From Nonomuraea jiangxiensis (GTDB taxonomy: Bacteria > Actinomycetota > Actinomycetes > Streptosporangiales > Streptosporangiaceae), in the NCBI RefSeq assembly GCF_900099965.1, contig NZ_FNDJ01000019.1:1-64000 (forward strand): a DNA stretch of 64,000 nucleotides, in the 5' to 3' direction. Below are positions 16,825-25,692 of this stretch, piece after piece. Both the position numbers and the translations under genes were made by a program. The first letter of the stretch is position 1. Each line of letters opens with the position of its first letter. Under the pieces are notes generated by a model. It searched no databases. It had not been told where the DNA came from and saw only the letters and a program-made list of their open reading frames with translations.

Positions 16825-17988
16825 ATGATCGCCCCGACCGCGCTGTTCGCCCTGGACACGCTGCTGACCGACGAGGAACGCGAGATCAGGAACACGGTCA
16901 GGAAGATGTGCGACCGCGAGATCCGGCCGCACGTCGCGGGCTGGTTCGAGGCCGGCGAGCTGCCCGCCCGCGAGCTGGCCCGCGAGCTCGGCTCGGTCGG
17001 CGTGCTCGGCATGCACCTCGACGGATACGGGTGCGCGGGCATGGGCGCGGTCGCGTACGGGCTGGCCTGCCTGGAGCTGGAGGCCGCCGACTCCGGCCTG
17101 CGCAGCCTGGTGTCGGTGCAGGGCTCGCTGGCCATGTACGCGATCTGGAAGTACGGCAGCGAGGAGCAGAAGAACGAGTGGCTGCCCGCGATGGCGGCCG
17201 GCGAGCGCATCGGCTGCTTCGGCCTGACCGAGCCGGACTTCGGCTCCGACCCGGCGGGCATGCGCACGACGGCCAAGCGCGAGGGCGGCGACTGGGTGCT
17301 GAACGGCACCAAGATGTGGATCACCAACGGCTCGGTGGCGGACGTGGCGGTGGTCTGGGCCCGTACGGACGAGGGGATCAGGGGCTTCCTGGTCCCGGCG
17401 GGCACCCCGGGCTTCACCGCCAACGACGTCAAGCACAAGATCTCGCTGCGCGCGAGCGTGACGAGCGAGCTGGTGCTGGACGGCGTCCGGCTGCCCGAGG
17501 ACGCGATGCTGCCCGGCGCCAGGGGCCTGTCCGGCCCGCTGGGCTGCCTGAACGAGGCCAGGTTCGGCATCGTGTTCGGCTCGATGGGCGCGGCCCTCGA
17601 CTGCCTGGAGACGACCATCGCGTACGTGGCCGACCGCGAGGTGTTCGCCCGGCCGCTCGCCTCCTACCAGCTCACCCAGGAGAAGCTCGCCGACATGGCG
17701 CTGGAGCTGGGCAAGGGCCTGCTGCTGGCGGTGCACGTCGGCCGGTTGAAGGAGGCCGGCACGCTCACCCCCGAGCAGGTGAGCGCCGGCAAACTGAACA
17801 ACGTGCGCGAGGCCCTGGAGATCGCCAGGAAGTGCCGCACCCTGCTCGGCGCGAACGGCGTCACCCTCGAATATCCCGTGATCCGGCACGCGGTGAACCT
17901 GGAGTCGGTGCTGACCTACGAGGGGACCTCGGAGATCCACACCCTGGTCCTCGGCCGGGCGCTGACCGGGATCAGCGCCTTCCAATGA
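16825..17988 (+). CDS. gcdH: Acyl-CoA dehydrogenase, glutaryl-CoA dehydrogenase type
   Basis: 387 residues. FAD-binding motifs CFGLTEPDFGSDPAGM and KMWITNGSVAD, the substrate-side LNEARFGIVFGSMGAALDC, and the catalytic glutamate in TYEGTSEIHTLVLGRALTG, where the IHxLxLGRxLTG ending is characteristic of glutaryl-CoA dehydrogenases. It should oxidise and decarboxylate glutaryl-CoA to crotonyl-CoA in lysine/tryptophan catabolism. ATG 16825 has ACGGAGGA upstream. It is divergent from a CoA-transferase/GntR operon and is followed by a second GntR gene. Confidence 0.87.
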   Translation: MIAPTALFALDTLLTDEEREIRNTVRKMCDREIRPHVAGWFEAGELPARELARELGSVGVLGMHLDGYGCAGMGAVAYGLACLELEAADSGLRSLVSVQGSLAMYAIWKYGSEEQKNEWLPAMAAGERIGCFGLTEPDFGSDPAGMRTTAKREGGDWVLNGTKMWITNGSVADVAVVWARTDEGIRGFLVPAGTPGFTANDVKHKISLRASVTSELVLDGVRLPEDAMLPGARGLSGPLGCLNEARFGIVFGSMGAALDCLETTIAYVADREVFARPLASYQLTQEKLADMALELGKGLLLAVHVGRLKEAGTLTPEQVSAGKLNNVREALEIARKCRTLLGANGVTLEYPVIRHAVNLESVLTYEGTSEIHTLVLGRALTGISAFQ

Positions 17989-18005
17989 GCGCCGCATTAT
18001 ACAAC

Positions 18006-18016
18006 CTGTCGTACAG
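18006..18016. promoter_or_regulatory. Short palindrome before the second GntR gene
   Basis: CTGTCGTACAG (arms CTGT/ACAG around CGT) lies 54 bp before the chosen GTG start, in a locally AT-richer stretch (ATTATACAACC). This resembles the GT-N-AC core of FadR-subfamily operators and could be autoregulatory. Confidence 0.3.
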
Positions 18017-18069
18017 CAGACAGAAGAAGCATCCTCCCCTGCCTGTCGGACGTGTGTCATGATTGCGCT

Positions 18070-18750
18070 GTGCGTTTCTCCGGTACGGCTGTCGCCCGCC
18101 CACCCGCCTTGATTCGCGACCAGGTCGCCGCACAGATCCGTGAGGCGATCACCGAGCTTCGGCTCATGCCCGGCCAGGTGCTCGTGGAGCGGGAGCTGTG
18201 CGAGGCCACCACGGCGAGTCGCGCGACCGTGCGGGAAGCGCTCCGCCAGCTCGAGTCGGAAGGTCTCGTCCACTCGACCAACGGACGCGGGACCGTGGTG
18301 GCCACGCTCTCGGTCGAGGACGCCCGCCAGATCTACGAGGTGCGCTCCGCCCTGGAGGGCGTCGCGGGCCGGCTGTTCGCCATCCGGGCCACCGAGGCCG
18401 ATCGGCACGCGCTGCGGGCGGCGCTCATCCGGCTGGAGGAGGTCGCGGAGGACACCCGCCAGCTCGCCATCGCGAAGACCGAGTTCTACGACGTCCTCGT
18501 GAGCGGGGCGAAGAACACCGAGCTGAAGCACATCCTCGACTCCATCAACCGCCGGGTGACGCTGGTCCGCGCGGTCTCGCTCTCCAAGCCGGGCCGTCCC
18601 CAGGAGTCGCTGGCGGAGGTGCGGGCGATCTGCGAGGCGGCGGTGGCCGGTGACGCCGCCCGTGCCGAGGAGTTGTGCCGGCTGCACGTCGAGCAGGCCG
18701 CCGAAGCGGCACTCCCCCGGCTCTCCGAGGCGGGAGACCTCGACCTGTAA
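18070..18750 (+). CDS. GntR family regulator, FadR subfamily
   Basis: 226 residues. Winged helix (about 10-75) with RDQVAAQIREAITELRLMPG, SRATVREALRQLESEGLVHS and NGRGTVVATLS; the C-terminal part is an FCD-like helical domain (YEVRSALEGVAGRLFAIRA). It lacks some of the classic metal-binding histidines, so it may bind ligand without metal. GTG at 18070 is preferred because CATGAT lies 6 bp upstream as a leaderless -10; an in-frame GTG at 18052 is possible. Its position after the dehydrogenase suggests control of that pathway. Confidence 0.8.
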   Translation: MRFSGTAVARPPALIRDQVAAQIREAITELRLMPGQVLVERELCEATTASRATVREALRQLESEGLVHSTNGRGTVVATLSVEDARQIYEVRSALEGVAGRLFAIRATEADRHALRAALIRLEEVAEDTRQLAIAKTEFYDVLVSGAKNTELKHILDSINRRVTLVRAVSLSKPGRPQESLAEVRAICEAAVAGDAARAEELCRLHVEQAAEAALPRLSEAGDLDL

Positions 18751-18793
18751 CCGGCCGCTCCACCCGTCCCCGAGGTGACCGGGCCTATTTCCG

Positions 18794-21304
18794 GTGTTCT
18801 GCCGGGAAACGTCGGGTGTGGTGCCTACACTGCGCCGGCATGACGACAAGGATCACCGTCGACGGGACGGCCTCGGGGCGGCGGGCGACGAAAACCGGAT
18901 CCGCCGGCTCGCCGAGGCCGGAGACGCCACCGGACTGGCCACCGAGCTGTTGCGCACCGTGGGGGTGCCGGGCTTCGGCGGGCCGGACTGGACCTGGCTG
19001 ACCGACGTCCTCGACGTCTGCCCGGACGAGTTCCGGCTGAGGGCGGCCCTGGCGATCACGGAGCTCTCCGACCACGTCCAGGACCGGTTCGTGGAGGTCG
19101 TCCTCCGGAAGGTCTCCTTCGAGGAGCACCTGGAGCTGGTGGAGAGCGTTGTGGTGGGGATGGGTGGCAAAGGGACCCAGCACGTCCACGATCTGCTGAC
19201 CGACCTCACCCAGGCGTGGCCGCGGGCCGGCCGGGAGGTCCCGGGACCGGTGGTGGGCGCGGTCAGGCGGGCGGTCCAGGCCACGTACGGCATCCACAAG
19301 CTTGAGCGGATGGCCGGCTTCCCCGGCCATCCGCCGTTCAGCCCCGGCGAGGCCTGGGCCGACCAGGCGCTCGCCGATCTGGACGGCCTGGGCGAGCCCT
19401 GGCGGGCTCTCGCCGCGCACGCGGTGACCGCGACGACCGCCCAGCCCACCGCCGCGTGGGAGCAGCGGGCGCGCCGGCTGCTGGACGCGGTGGGCCCCGA
19501 GGCCGCGCGGACGACGATCAGCCGGTGGCTGGCCCTGGTCGGACGGCCGCGCACCATGTCCGTCCGGCACCTTGATGACGAGGCGTTCGATCCGTACAAC
19601 GCCCTCGGGGTCCGGGGGCTGATCTGGATGCTGGCCTTCCTGCCCCCGGGCGCGGACAGCCCACGGGTGCTCGGGCATCTGGTCGAAACCGCGCTGAAGA
19701 AGGTGCAGGGCCTCGGCCCGCGCAGCCCCATGCTGGCCAACGCCGCGGTGCACGCGCTGGCGCGGATGGAGGGCGAGGCGGCGCCGGCGCAGCTGGCCCG
19801 CCTGTCGGCGCGTGTCACGTACAAGGGCACGGCCAAGGTGCTGGGGAGCGTGCTCGACGCGCGGGCGGCCGCGCTGGGGCTGACGCGCGAGGAGGTCGAG
19901 GAGCTGGCCGTGCCCACGTACGGGCTCACCGAGGTCGGCCGGCGCACCGCCACGTTCGGCGAGGTCACGGCCGAGCTGACCGTCACCGGCACCCGGACGG
20001 GCATCACCTGGCGCACCGCCGCCGGGCGGACGGTCAAGTCACCGCCCGCGAGCGTCCGGCAGGATCACCCCGAAGGGCCGGCCGAGCTGAAGTCCGCGGC
20101 CAAGGACATCGACAAGATGCTCGCCGCCCAGGTCGAGCGGCTGGACCAGCAGTTCCTCACCCGGCGCGAGTGGCCGTACCGGACCTGGCGGGAGCGCTAC
20201 CTCGACCACCCGCTGCTCGGCACCCTGGGCAGACGGCTGATCTGGCTGGTCGGCGATCGGGCCTGCTGCTACGCCGACGGGCGGCTGCGCGGGCTGGACG
20301 GCGTGCCGCTCGACCCGGCCGAGGAGGCAGCCGTACGGCTGTGGCATCCGATCGGCCGGGACGTGGAGGAGGTGGTGGCCTGGCGCGACCGGCTGGAGCA
20401 TCTCCAGATCACCCAGCCGTTCAAGCAGGCCCACCGTGAGGTCTACGTGCTCACCGCGGCCGAGAAGGACACCCGCGTCTACTCCAACCGGTATGCCGCG
20501 CACATTCTGCGCCAGCACCAGTTCCACGCGCTGGCCGCGCAGCGCGGATGGCACAACAGGCTGCGGCTGATGGTGGACGACACCTACCCGCCGGCGACCC
20601 GGGAGCTGCCGCGCTGGGGGCTGCGGGCCGAGTTCTGGGTCGAGGGGATCGGCGACGACCACGGCGGCGACACCCTCGACTCGGGTGCCTACCTGCGCCT
20701 GGCGACCGATCAGGTGCGGTTCTACCCGGCGGAGGCGCCGGCGAACTCCGGCCATGCCTACGGCGGCGGCTACGAGCAGTGGGTCCCCGGCGGCGCCGCC
20801 CCGGTCCTGCCGCTGCCGCTGGAGCAGATCCCGCCGCTGGTGTTCAGCGAGATCATGCGCGACGTGGACCTGTTCGTCGGGGTGGCCAGCGTCGGCAACG
20901 ACCCCACCTGGAACGACGGCGGGCCCGAGGGCCGGTTCAGGGATTACTGGACCTCCTACAGCTTCGGCGAGCTGTCGGGCACCGCGCGGACCCGCCGCGA
21001 CCTGCTGGACCGCCTGATCCCCCGGCTGGCCATCGCAGGCCGCTGCACCCTGGACGGCCGCTTCCTCCACGTACGCGGGGAGCTGCGCACTTACAAGATC
21101 CATCTGGGCTCCGGCAACATCCTGATGACGCCGAACGACCAGTACCTGTGCATCGTGCCCCAGCGGAGCGCGGCGGCGGCCACCGGCGAGGTCCACCTGC
21201 CCTTCGAAGGCGACGGGATGCTCGCGGTCATCCTCAGCAAGGCACTCATGCTGGCCAGGGACACCGAGATCACCGACCCCACCATCACCCGCCAGATCCG
21301 GTGA
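18794..21304 (+). CDS. DUF4132 domain protein
   Basis: 836 residues in the open frame. The DUF4132 C-terminal domain is clear: QPFKQAHREVYVLTAAEKDT, YSNRYAAHILRQHQFHALA, WHNRLRLMVDDTYPP and SEIMRDVDLFVGVASVGNDP, ending in EVHLPFEGDGMLAVILSKAL. The N-terminal 400 residues are helical. Relatives often carry a WGR domain, absent here; the function is unknown (MolR-like). The start is uncertain. The frame opens at 18794, but a better start context (TACACT then ATG 18840) is in another frame that stays open to 19001. This suggests a lost base or real frameshift near 18880-18895. Confidence 0.7.
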   Translation: MFCRETSGVVPTLRRHDDKDHRRRDGLGAAGDENRIRRLAEAGDATGLATELLRTVGVPGFGGPDWTWLTDVLDVCPDEFRLRAALAITELSDHVQDRFVEVVLRKVSFEEHLELVESVVVGMGGKGTQHVHDLLTDLTQAWPRAGREVPGPVVGAVRRAVQATYGIHKLERMAGFPGHPPFSPGEAWADQALADLDGLGEPWRALAAHAVTATTAQPTAAWEQRARRLLDAVGPEAARTTISRWLALVGRPRTMSVRHLDDEAFDPYNALGVRGLIWMLAFLPPGADSPRVLGHLVETALKKVQGLGPRSPMLANAAVHALARMEGEAAPAQLARLSARVTYKGTAKVLGSVLDARAAALGLTREEVEELAVPTYGLTEVGRRTATFGEVTAELTVTGTRTGITWRTAAGRTVKSPPASVRQDHPEGPAELKSAAKDIDKMLAAQVERLDQQFLTRREWPYRTWRERYLDHPLLGTLGRRLIWLVGDRACCYADGRLRGLDGVPLDPAEEAAVRLWHPIGRDVEEVVAWRDRLEHLQITQPFKQAHREVYVLTAAEKDTRVYSNRYAAHILRQHQFHALAAQRGWHNRLRLMVDDTYPPATRELPRWGLRAEFWVEGIGDDHGGDTLDSGAYLRLATDQVRFYPAEAPANSGHAYGGGYEQWVPGGAAPVLPLPLEQIPPLVFSEIMRDVDLFVGVASVGNDPTWNDGGPEGRFRDYWTSYSFGELSGTARTRRDLLDRLIPRLAIAGRCTLDGRFLHVRGELRTYKIHLGSGNILMTPNDQYLCIVPQRSAAAATGEVHLPFEGDGMLAVILSKALMLARDTEITDPTITRQIR

Positions 21305-21328
21305 CCCGGCCGGGCTGCGACGGTGTGT

Positions 21329-21922
21329 TCATCCCTCATGTACGGCGCGGTCGGCCGGCCCGGTCGTGAACCGGGTGAACCGCACCCGCAGCCCCTCGCG
21401 TTCGGGCGAACAGCAGTACGGGCCCGCCTTCGCGACCGCGACGGGAGCCAGCGGCGCCAGGCGTACGAGCCGCCAGGGGTCGTCCTCGCGGCGGGCCCGG
21501 ACGACGACGGCGTCCGCCATGCGGCTGGCTCGGATCGTGACCCGGCACCCGGCCCACCCGGCGACCGGCGCCACCGACCAGTCGGACCTGCCGTGCGTGA
21601 CGACCGCGCCCAGCTGCGGGACCCCGTCGCTCAGCTCGACCCCCGCCTTGATCCAGGTCTCGTCGTCCACCCGGACCATCAGCCCGGCCTGGTCGTACAG
21701 CGTGTCGAACTCGCACACGAACGTCACCTCGACGGCCTGCCCCGTCTCGAACCCGGTGAGCAGCGCGTGACCGTTGTCGTGCACGACGCCGTAGCCGGTG
21801 TGCCGCCAGAAGTCGCTGTGGTGCCGGGTGGTGACGATCAACGAGTCACCGTCGATCTCGGTGGAAAGTGGCGGATTGAGCCAGGCCGGCTCGTCCCATG
21901 ACACCGCGCGCTGAGCGTCCAT
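21329..21922 (-). CDS. DUF1349 domain protein (YesU-like beta-sandwich)
   Basis: 197 residues. Conserved DUF1349 features are TRHHSDFWRHTGYG, FEFDTLYDQAGLMVR-like CEFDTLYDQAGLMVRVDD, WIKAGVELSDG and PYCCSPEREGLRVRFTRF. The fold is a concanavalin-like jelly roll and members are probably carbohydrate-related, with no proven reaction. The start is ATG 21922, which has AAGGAG 9 nt upstream; the ATG at 21943 lacks such a site. It is convergent with DUF4132 and divergent from the amino-acid permease. Confidence 0.78.
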   Translation of the reverse strand: MDAQRAVSWDEPAWLNPPLSTEIDGDSLIVTTRHHSDFWRHTGYGVVHDNGHALLTGFETGQAVEVTFVCEFDTLYDQAGLMVRVDDETWIKAGVELSDGVPQLGAVVTHGRSDWSVAPVAGWAGCRVTIRASRMADAVVVRARREDDPWRLVRLAPLAPVAVAKAGPYCCSPEREGLRVRFTRFTTGPADRAVHEG

Positions 21923-22303
21923 CAGGTCTCGCTCCTTCGGCATGAGCTGGTCACCACGTGAACGATCGATCATGTTACTGCCGGCCGTACCCAGGTGGGC
22001 AGGGGTACCGGGCCACCCCGGGTCACGATCCGCGTCTCGGGGCTTACAGATCGCTATGCCGAGTCGTAAAGTGTCAGAATGACGGCTCCGGACGATCAAG
22101 ACGGCCCCGCGGGAGGTCGGCCCCGTCACCGGGAGCACCATCCACCCCGGCCCGCCCCGTCGTCGCCGCGTCCAGGTGAAACGTGACGCCAAGGGGTGAC
22201 GACGCGGTCTCGTCACCACCGTCCGGGACCCGTGTCGCGCACCGCGGATTCACGGCCGGTTCCGCAAGTAGTCCCCAACGAGGAATCCACGAGAAGGACC
22301 CCC
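21923..22303. other. Divergent intergenic region between DUF1349 and permease genes
   Basis: 381 bp without a credible gene. It holds one good rightward promoter (22044-22072) and a long leader of about 220 nt before the permease ATG. I see no recognisable riboswitch or terminator in the leader, only GC-rich sequence. Confidence 0.5.
22044..22072 (+). promoter_or_regulatory. Candidate promoter for the amino-acid permease
   Basis: TTACAG (22044-22049) and TAAAGT (22067-22072) are separated by exactly 17 bp. It would give a 5' leader of about 225 nt. Confidence 0.45.
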
Positions 22304-23710
22304 ATGGCCCAGACCAGCCACCCCAGTCCTACCGAGGAGAGCAGCACCCATTCCGACCTGAAACAGGTCATGGGTCCGGGCCTGCTGCTCCTGTTCATCA
22401 TCGGCGACATTCTCGGCACCGGCGTCTACGCCCTGACCGGACAGGTCGCCGGGGAGGTGGGGGGCGCCGCGTGGCTGCCCTTCGCCATCGCCTTCGTGGT
22501 CGCCCTGATCACGGCCTGTTCCTATCTGGAACTGGTCACGAAATACCCGCAGGCCGCGGGAGCCGCCCTGTACGTGCATAAGGCCTTCGGCAAGCACGTG
22601 CTGACGTTCCTGGTGTGCTTCACCGTGATGTGCTCGGGCATCACCTCGGCCTCGGCCGCGTCGCGGGCCTTCGCGGCCAACCTCACCACCGGATTCGGGC
22701 TGGACGTCGGCAACGGCGTCATCCTGCTGATCGCGCTGGCCTTCATGCTCCTGGTCCTGGCCGTCAACCTGCGTGGCGTCGGCGAGAGCGTCAAGGCCAA
22801 CATCGTGCTCACCGCGGTCGAGCTCTCGGGGCTGCTGCTCGTCATCTTCATCAGCCTGTACTTCATCGCCGGCGGCAACGCCGACTTCTCGCGGGTCGTC
22901 GCCTTCGAGACCGCCGCGGACAAGAGCGTCTTCCTGGCGGTCAGCACCGCGACGTCGCTGGCCTTCTTCGCCATGGTCGGGTTCGAGGACTCGGTCAACA
23001 TGGCGGAGGAGACCAAGGAGCCGAGCCGGATCTTCCCCCGCATCATGCTCACCGGGCTCGGCGTCACCGGCCTGATCTACATCCTCATCTCCATCTGCGC
23101 CGTGGCCGTCGTCCCCGTGGGCCAGCTGGCCGAGAGCGAAACACCCCTGACCCTCGTGGTGCAGACCGCGGCCCCCGGCTTCCCGATGTCGGACCTGCTG
23201 CCGTTCATCTCGATGTTCGCCGTGGCCAACTCCGCGCTGATCAACATGCTGATGGCCAGCCGGCTCCTGTACGGGATGGGCAAGCAGGGCGTACTGCCGG
23301 CCTTCCTGGCGAAGGTGAACCCCACCCGGCGCACCCCGCACGCGGCGATCGTGTTCACCACCGTCATCGCCCTCGCGCTCATCACCTACGTCTCGCTGGA
23401 CCCGGAGAGCCCGGTCGTGGCGCTGCTCGGCGGGACGACGTCGCTGCTCCTGCTCGCGGTCTTCGCGGGCGTCAACGTGGCCGTACTCGTGCTGCGCAAG
23501 GACAAGGTCCCGGGCAAGCACTTCAGGGCGGGTCCCGTCCTGCCCGTGATAGGCGCGATCACATCCCTGTACCTGGTCCTGCCCTGGTCGTCCGGGCGCC
23601 CGGCCGGCCAGTACCAGATCGCCGGCGTGCTGCTGGCGATCGGCGTCCTCCTGTGGGTGGTCACCTGGTTGGCCCGGCGCAGGGAGAACGCGACGACTCC
23701 GCAGGGCTGA
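22304..23710 (+). CDS. APC superfamily amino acid permease
   Basis: 468 residues with about 12 membrane helices. The first helix has the unwound substrate/ion motif GDILGTGVYALTGQVAGEVG; other hallmarks are FAMVGFEDSVNMAEETKEPSR in helix 6-7, the R-L-Y-G-M-G-K loop (ASRLLYGMGKQGVLPAFLAK) and RRTPHAAIVFTT. It imports amino acids or polyamines across the cytoplasmic membrane. The start is ATG 22304 with GAAGGAC upstream. The gene is monocistronic. Confidence 0.9.
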   Translation: MAQTSHPSPTEESSTHSDLKQVMGPGLLLLFIIGDILGTGVYALTGQVAGEVGGAAWLPFAIAFVVALITACSYLELVTKYPQAAGAALYVHKAFGKHVLTFLVCFTVMCSGITSASAASRAFAANLTTGFGLDVGNGVILLIALAFMLLVLAVNLRGVGESVKANIVLTAVELSGLLLVIFISLYFIAGGNADFSRVVAFETAADKSVFLAVSTATSLAFFAMVGFEDSVNMAEETKEPSRIFPRIMLTGLGVTGLIYILISICAVAVVPVGQLAESETPLTLVVQTAAPGFPMSDLLPFISMFAVANSALINMLMASRLLYGMGKQGVLPAFLAKVNPTRRTPHAAIVFTTVIALALITYVSLDPESPVVALLGGTTSLLLLAVFAGVNVAVLVLRKDKVPGKHFRAGPVLPVIGAITSLYLVLPWSSGRPAGQYQIAGVLLAIGVLLWVVTWLARRRENATTPQG

Positions 23711-23950
23711 CCGCACCGACCGGGGCAGTCGGCCCGGTGGACCGCGGGAACTCACCCTTCCGCGCCCGGCGAGATGGCCGGGCGCGGAGGGATGTGCGCG
23801 GTCCCGCTGTCAGCGAGGAATCCGGCTCGCGCGGGACCTCGGCTCCGCCGTCAGCGGGCCGTAAGCCGATGGCAGGGAACCGGCAAGCGGGATTCGCATC
23901 CTTGGAGGTGTCAGGCGGTACGAGCCGATGCCCCCGCGGAGGCGATTCGG

Positions 23951-24361
23951 ATGACCGGCACGAACATGCGAGAGTTCCCCGCCCTGCTCGAAGAGCTCGG
24001 GCATGTGCGTCATTTCGCGGGCGGCGTCGTGGCCGGCCATCCCGCCGCGGACGACGTGGTCCTGGCCGTCTCCGAACTGGCCGCCAACGCCGTCGAGCAC
24101 TCCGCCGCCAGCCGTGACTTCGAGGTACGGATCACCCATCTGGCCGGCGCCGTCCGCGTCGAGGTGCACGACCACGGGGGTGCGGGCAGGCCGCGGCTCG
24201 GCGTGGCCGGCGCGGAGGCGACCCGGGGGCGCGGGCTCTTCCTCGTGGACCACCTCTCCCGCGACTGGGGCATCACCCACCAGCCGGATCACACCGGCGT
24301 CTGGTGCGAGATCGGCTGCTCCTGCACGGAGTCACCGGCCCTCGGCAGGGCCGCCGCCTGA
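23951..24361 (+). CDS. Anti-sigma-factor-like ATP-binding protein (HATPase_c)
   Basis: 136 residues, GHKL/HATPase fold of the SpoIIAB/RsbW type. N box: DDVVLAVSELAANAVEHS; G1 region: VEVHDHGGAGRP; G2: TRGRGLFLVDHLSRDWGI. Streptomyces relatives have dozens of these small ATPases, acting as anti-sigma or anti-anti-sigma kinases. ATG 23951 follows GGAGG 7 nt upstream. No cognate sigma or STAS gene is adjacent. About 240 bp before it hold only GC-rich sequence with no gene. Confidence 0.83.
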   Translation: MTGTNMREFPALLEELGHVRHFAGGVVAGHPAADDVVLAVSELAANAVEHSAASRDFEVRITHLAGAVRVEVHDHGGAGRPRLGVAGAEATRGRGLFLVDHLSRDWGITHQPDHTGVWCEIGCSCTESPALGRAAA

Positions 24362-24382
24362 AGGGGGTCCGCTGCGCGGCCG

Positions 24383-24712
24383 TCAGCTGATCCGCAGGCT
24401 CGCGATCAGACCGTCACGCAGGTGGAAGGTCATCGGGCCGGTGCCGTTGTAGCCGTTTCCGCTCACCTTGAGGGTGACGACGAAACTGTCGGGGTCCGGG
24501 CCCGGCTCGATCGCGACGAGCTCGAACTTCGACTGCACGCCGATGTTGTCGGTACGGTCCCAGTCGCGCACGCCGTCACGACCGTGGAACTCGCGCCCCC
24601 AGTCGTTGAGGTAGGCGTCGTCGGTGAACGCGGCGGCGAAGGCCGCCGAGTCGGCACTGTTGGTGGCGTCGATGAAGGTCCGGATGGCGGCGGGTGTGCC
24701 GGTGACTGTCAT
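24383..24712 (-). CDS. SnoaL/NTF2-like nuclear transport factor 2 family protein
   Basis: 109 residues: IRTFIDATNSADSAAFAAAF, DDAYLNDWGREFHGRDGV, then alternating strands VVTLKVSGNGYNGTGPMTFH. A cone-shaped alpha+beta barrel, often an isomerase/hydrolase or a small-molecule-binding protein. It follows two SDR genes on the same strand with about 33 bp between, so probably lies in their operon, controlled by the TetR gene upstream. Confidence 0.75.
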   Translation of the reverse strand: MTVTGTPAAIRTFIDATNSADSAAFAAAFTDDAYLNDWGREFHGRDGVRDWDRTDNIGVQSKFELVAIEPGPDPDSFVVTLKVSGNGYNGTGPMTFHLRDGLIASLRIS

Positions 24713-24745
24713 GATCTCTTCCTTGCGGGGTCGTACGGTGGCCGA

Positions 24746-25636
24746 CTACCGCTGGGCGGCGAGCAGGTCGGCCAGGTCGATGCGGGTGAGGAAGTCGCGG
24801 CGGACGCGGTCGGCGACCTCCGAGACCTCCTCGGAGCCGTCGTTCGCCGGGTCGATGTGCACCCGGTAGGGGCGCTGCCCGCGTGGCAGGGCGACGATCC
24901 GGGCGATCTCGTCGGCGACGAGCGAGGCGTCGGCGCCCTCGGGCGCGAGCGCGGCCAGCTTTCCCGCGATCTGCTCCATCAGCCCGGCGTACCTCGTCTC
25001 GTACTCGGCCTCCACGGCGGTGTCGGCGGGGTGGCCGGAGTGGGCGAAGTGGTTGGTGCCCGAGGTGAACGAGCCCGGCACGACGATGGAGGTCTCGACG
25101 CCCCAGCGGGCCAGCTCGCCGGCGTAGCTGACGGCGAGGGAGTCCATGCCCGCCTTCGCCGCGAAGTACGGGGCGAGGTAGGGCGGCGTGCCGCCCTTGA
25201 CGCTGGAGCTGGACACCCAGATCACCAGGCCCTGCCCGCGGTGGCGCATGCCGGGCAGCACGGCGCGGTTGACCCGCTGGGTGCTCAGCACGTTGACGTC
25301 GTAGAGCTCGGCGAGCTGCTCGGGGGTGAAAGCCTCGGCGGGGCCGGTGACCATGTGGCCGGCGTTGTGGATCAGGACGTCGATGCGGCCGTGCTCGGCC
25401 TCGATCCGCGCGACGGCCGCGTCGACGGAGTCCTGCGCGTTGACGTCCAGCTCGATCGAGCGCAGATCGACGCCGTGCTCCTTCGCGTAGTCGGCCGCGG
25501 CCTGGACCTGGGGCGCGTTGCGGCCGGCGGTCTCGCGCATGCCCGCGTACACCGTGTCGCCGGCGTCGGCGAGGGCACGGGCGGTCAGGGCGCCGAAGCC
25601 GCTGGAGGCGCCGGTGATGACGATGACGTTGCTCAT
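24746..25636 (-). CDS. Short-chain dehydrogenase/reductase
   Basis: 296 residues, classical SDR. Cofactor motif ITGASSGFGALTARALADAG (TGxxxGxG), NAGHMV, and catalytic Tyr-Lys in PYFAAKAGMD (YxxxK) after the serine-rich VSSSSVKGG. The C-terminal extension is long (about 60 residues). ATG 25636 starts directly before the Rossmann strand; the frame is open upstream without an RBS. It lies between a second SDR and an NTF2-like gene. The substrate is unknown. Confidence 0.85.
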   Translation of the reverse strand: MSNVIVITGASSGFGALTARALADAGDTVYAGMRETAGRNAPQVQAAADYAKEHGVDLRSIELDVNAQDSVDAAVARIEAEHGRIDVLIHNAGHMVTGPAEAFTPEQLAELYDVNVLSTQRVNRAVLPGMRHRGQGLVIWVSSSSVKGGTPPYLAPYFAAKAGMDSLAVSYAGELARWGVETSIVVPGSFTSGTNHFAHSGHPADTAVEAEYETRYAGLMEQIAGKLAALAPEGADASLVADEIARIVALPRGQRPYRVHIDPANDGSEEVSEVADRVRRDFLTRIDLADLLAAQR

Positions 25637-25692
25637 GTGGTTCTTCTTCCGGGTGAAGTGCGGTGCGGGAGCGGCCGGTAGGTGGCCCACCC

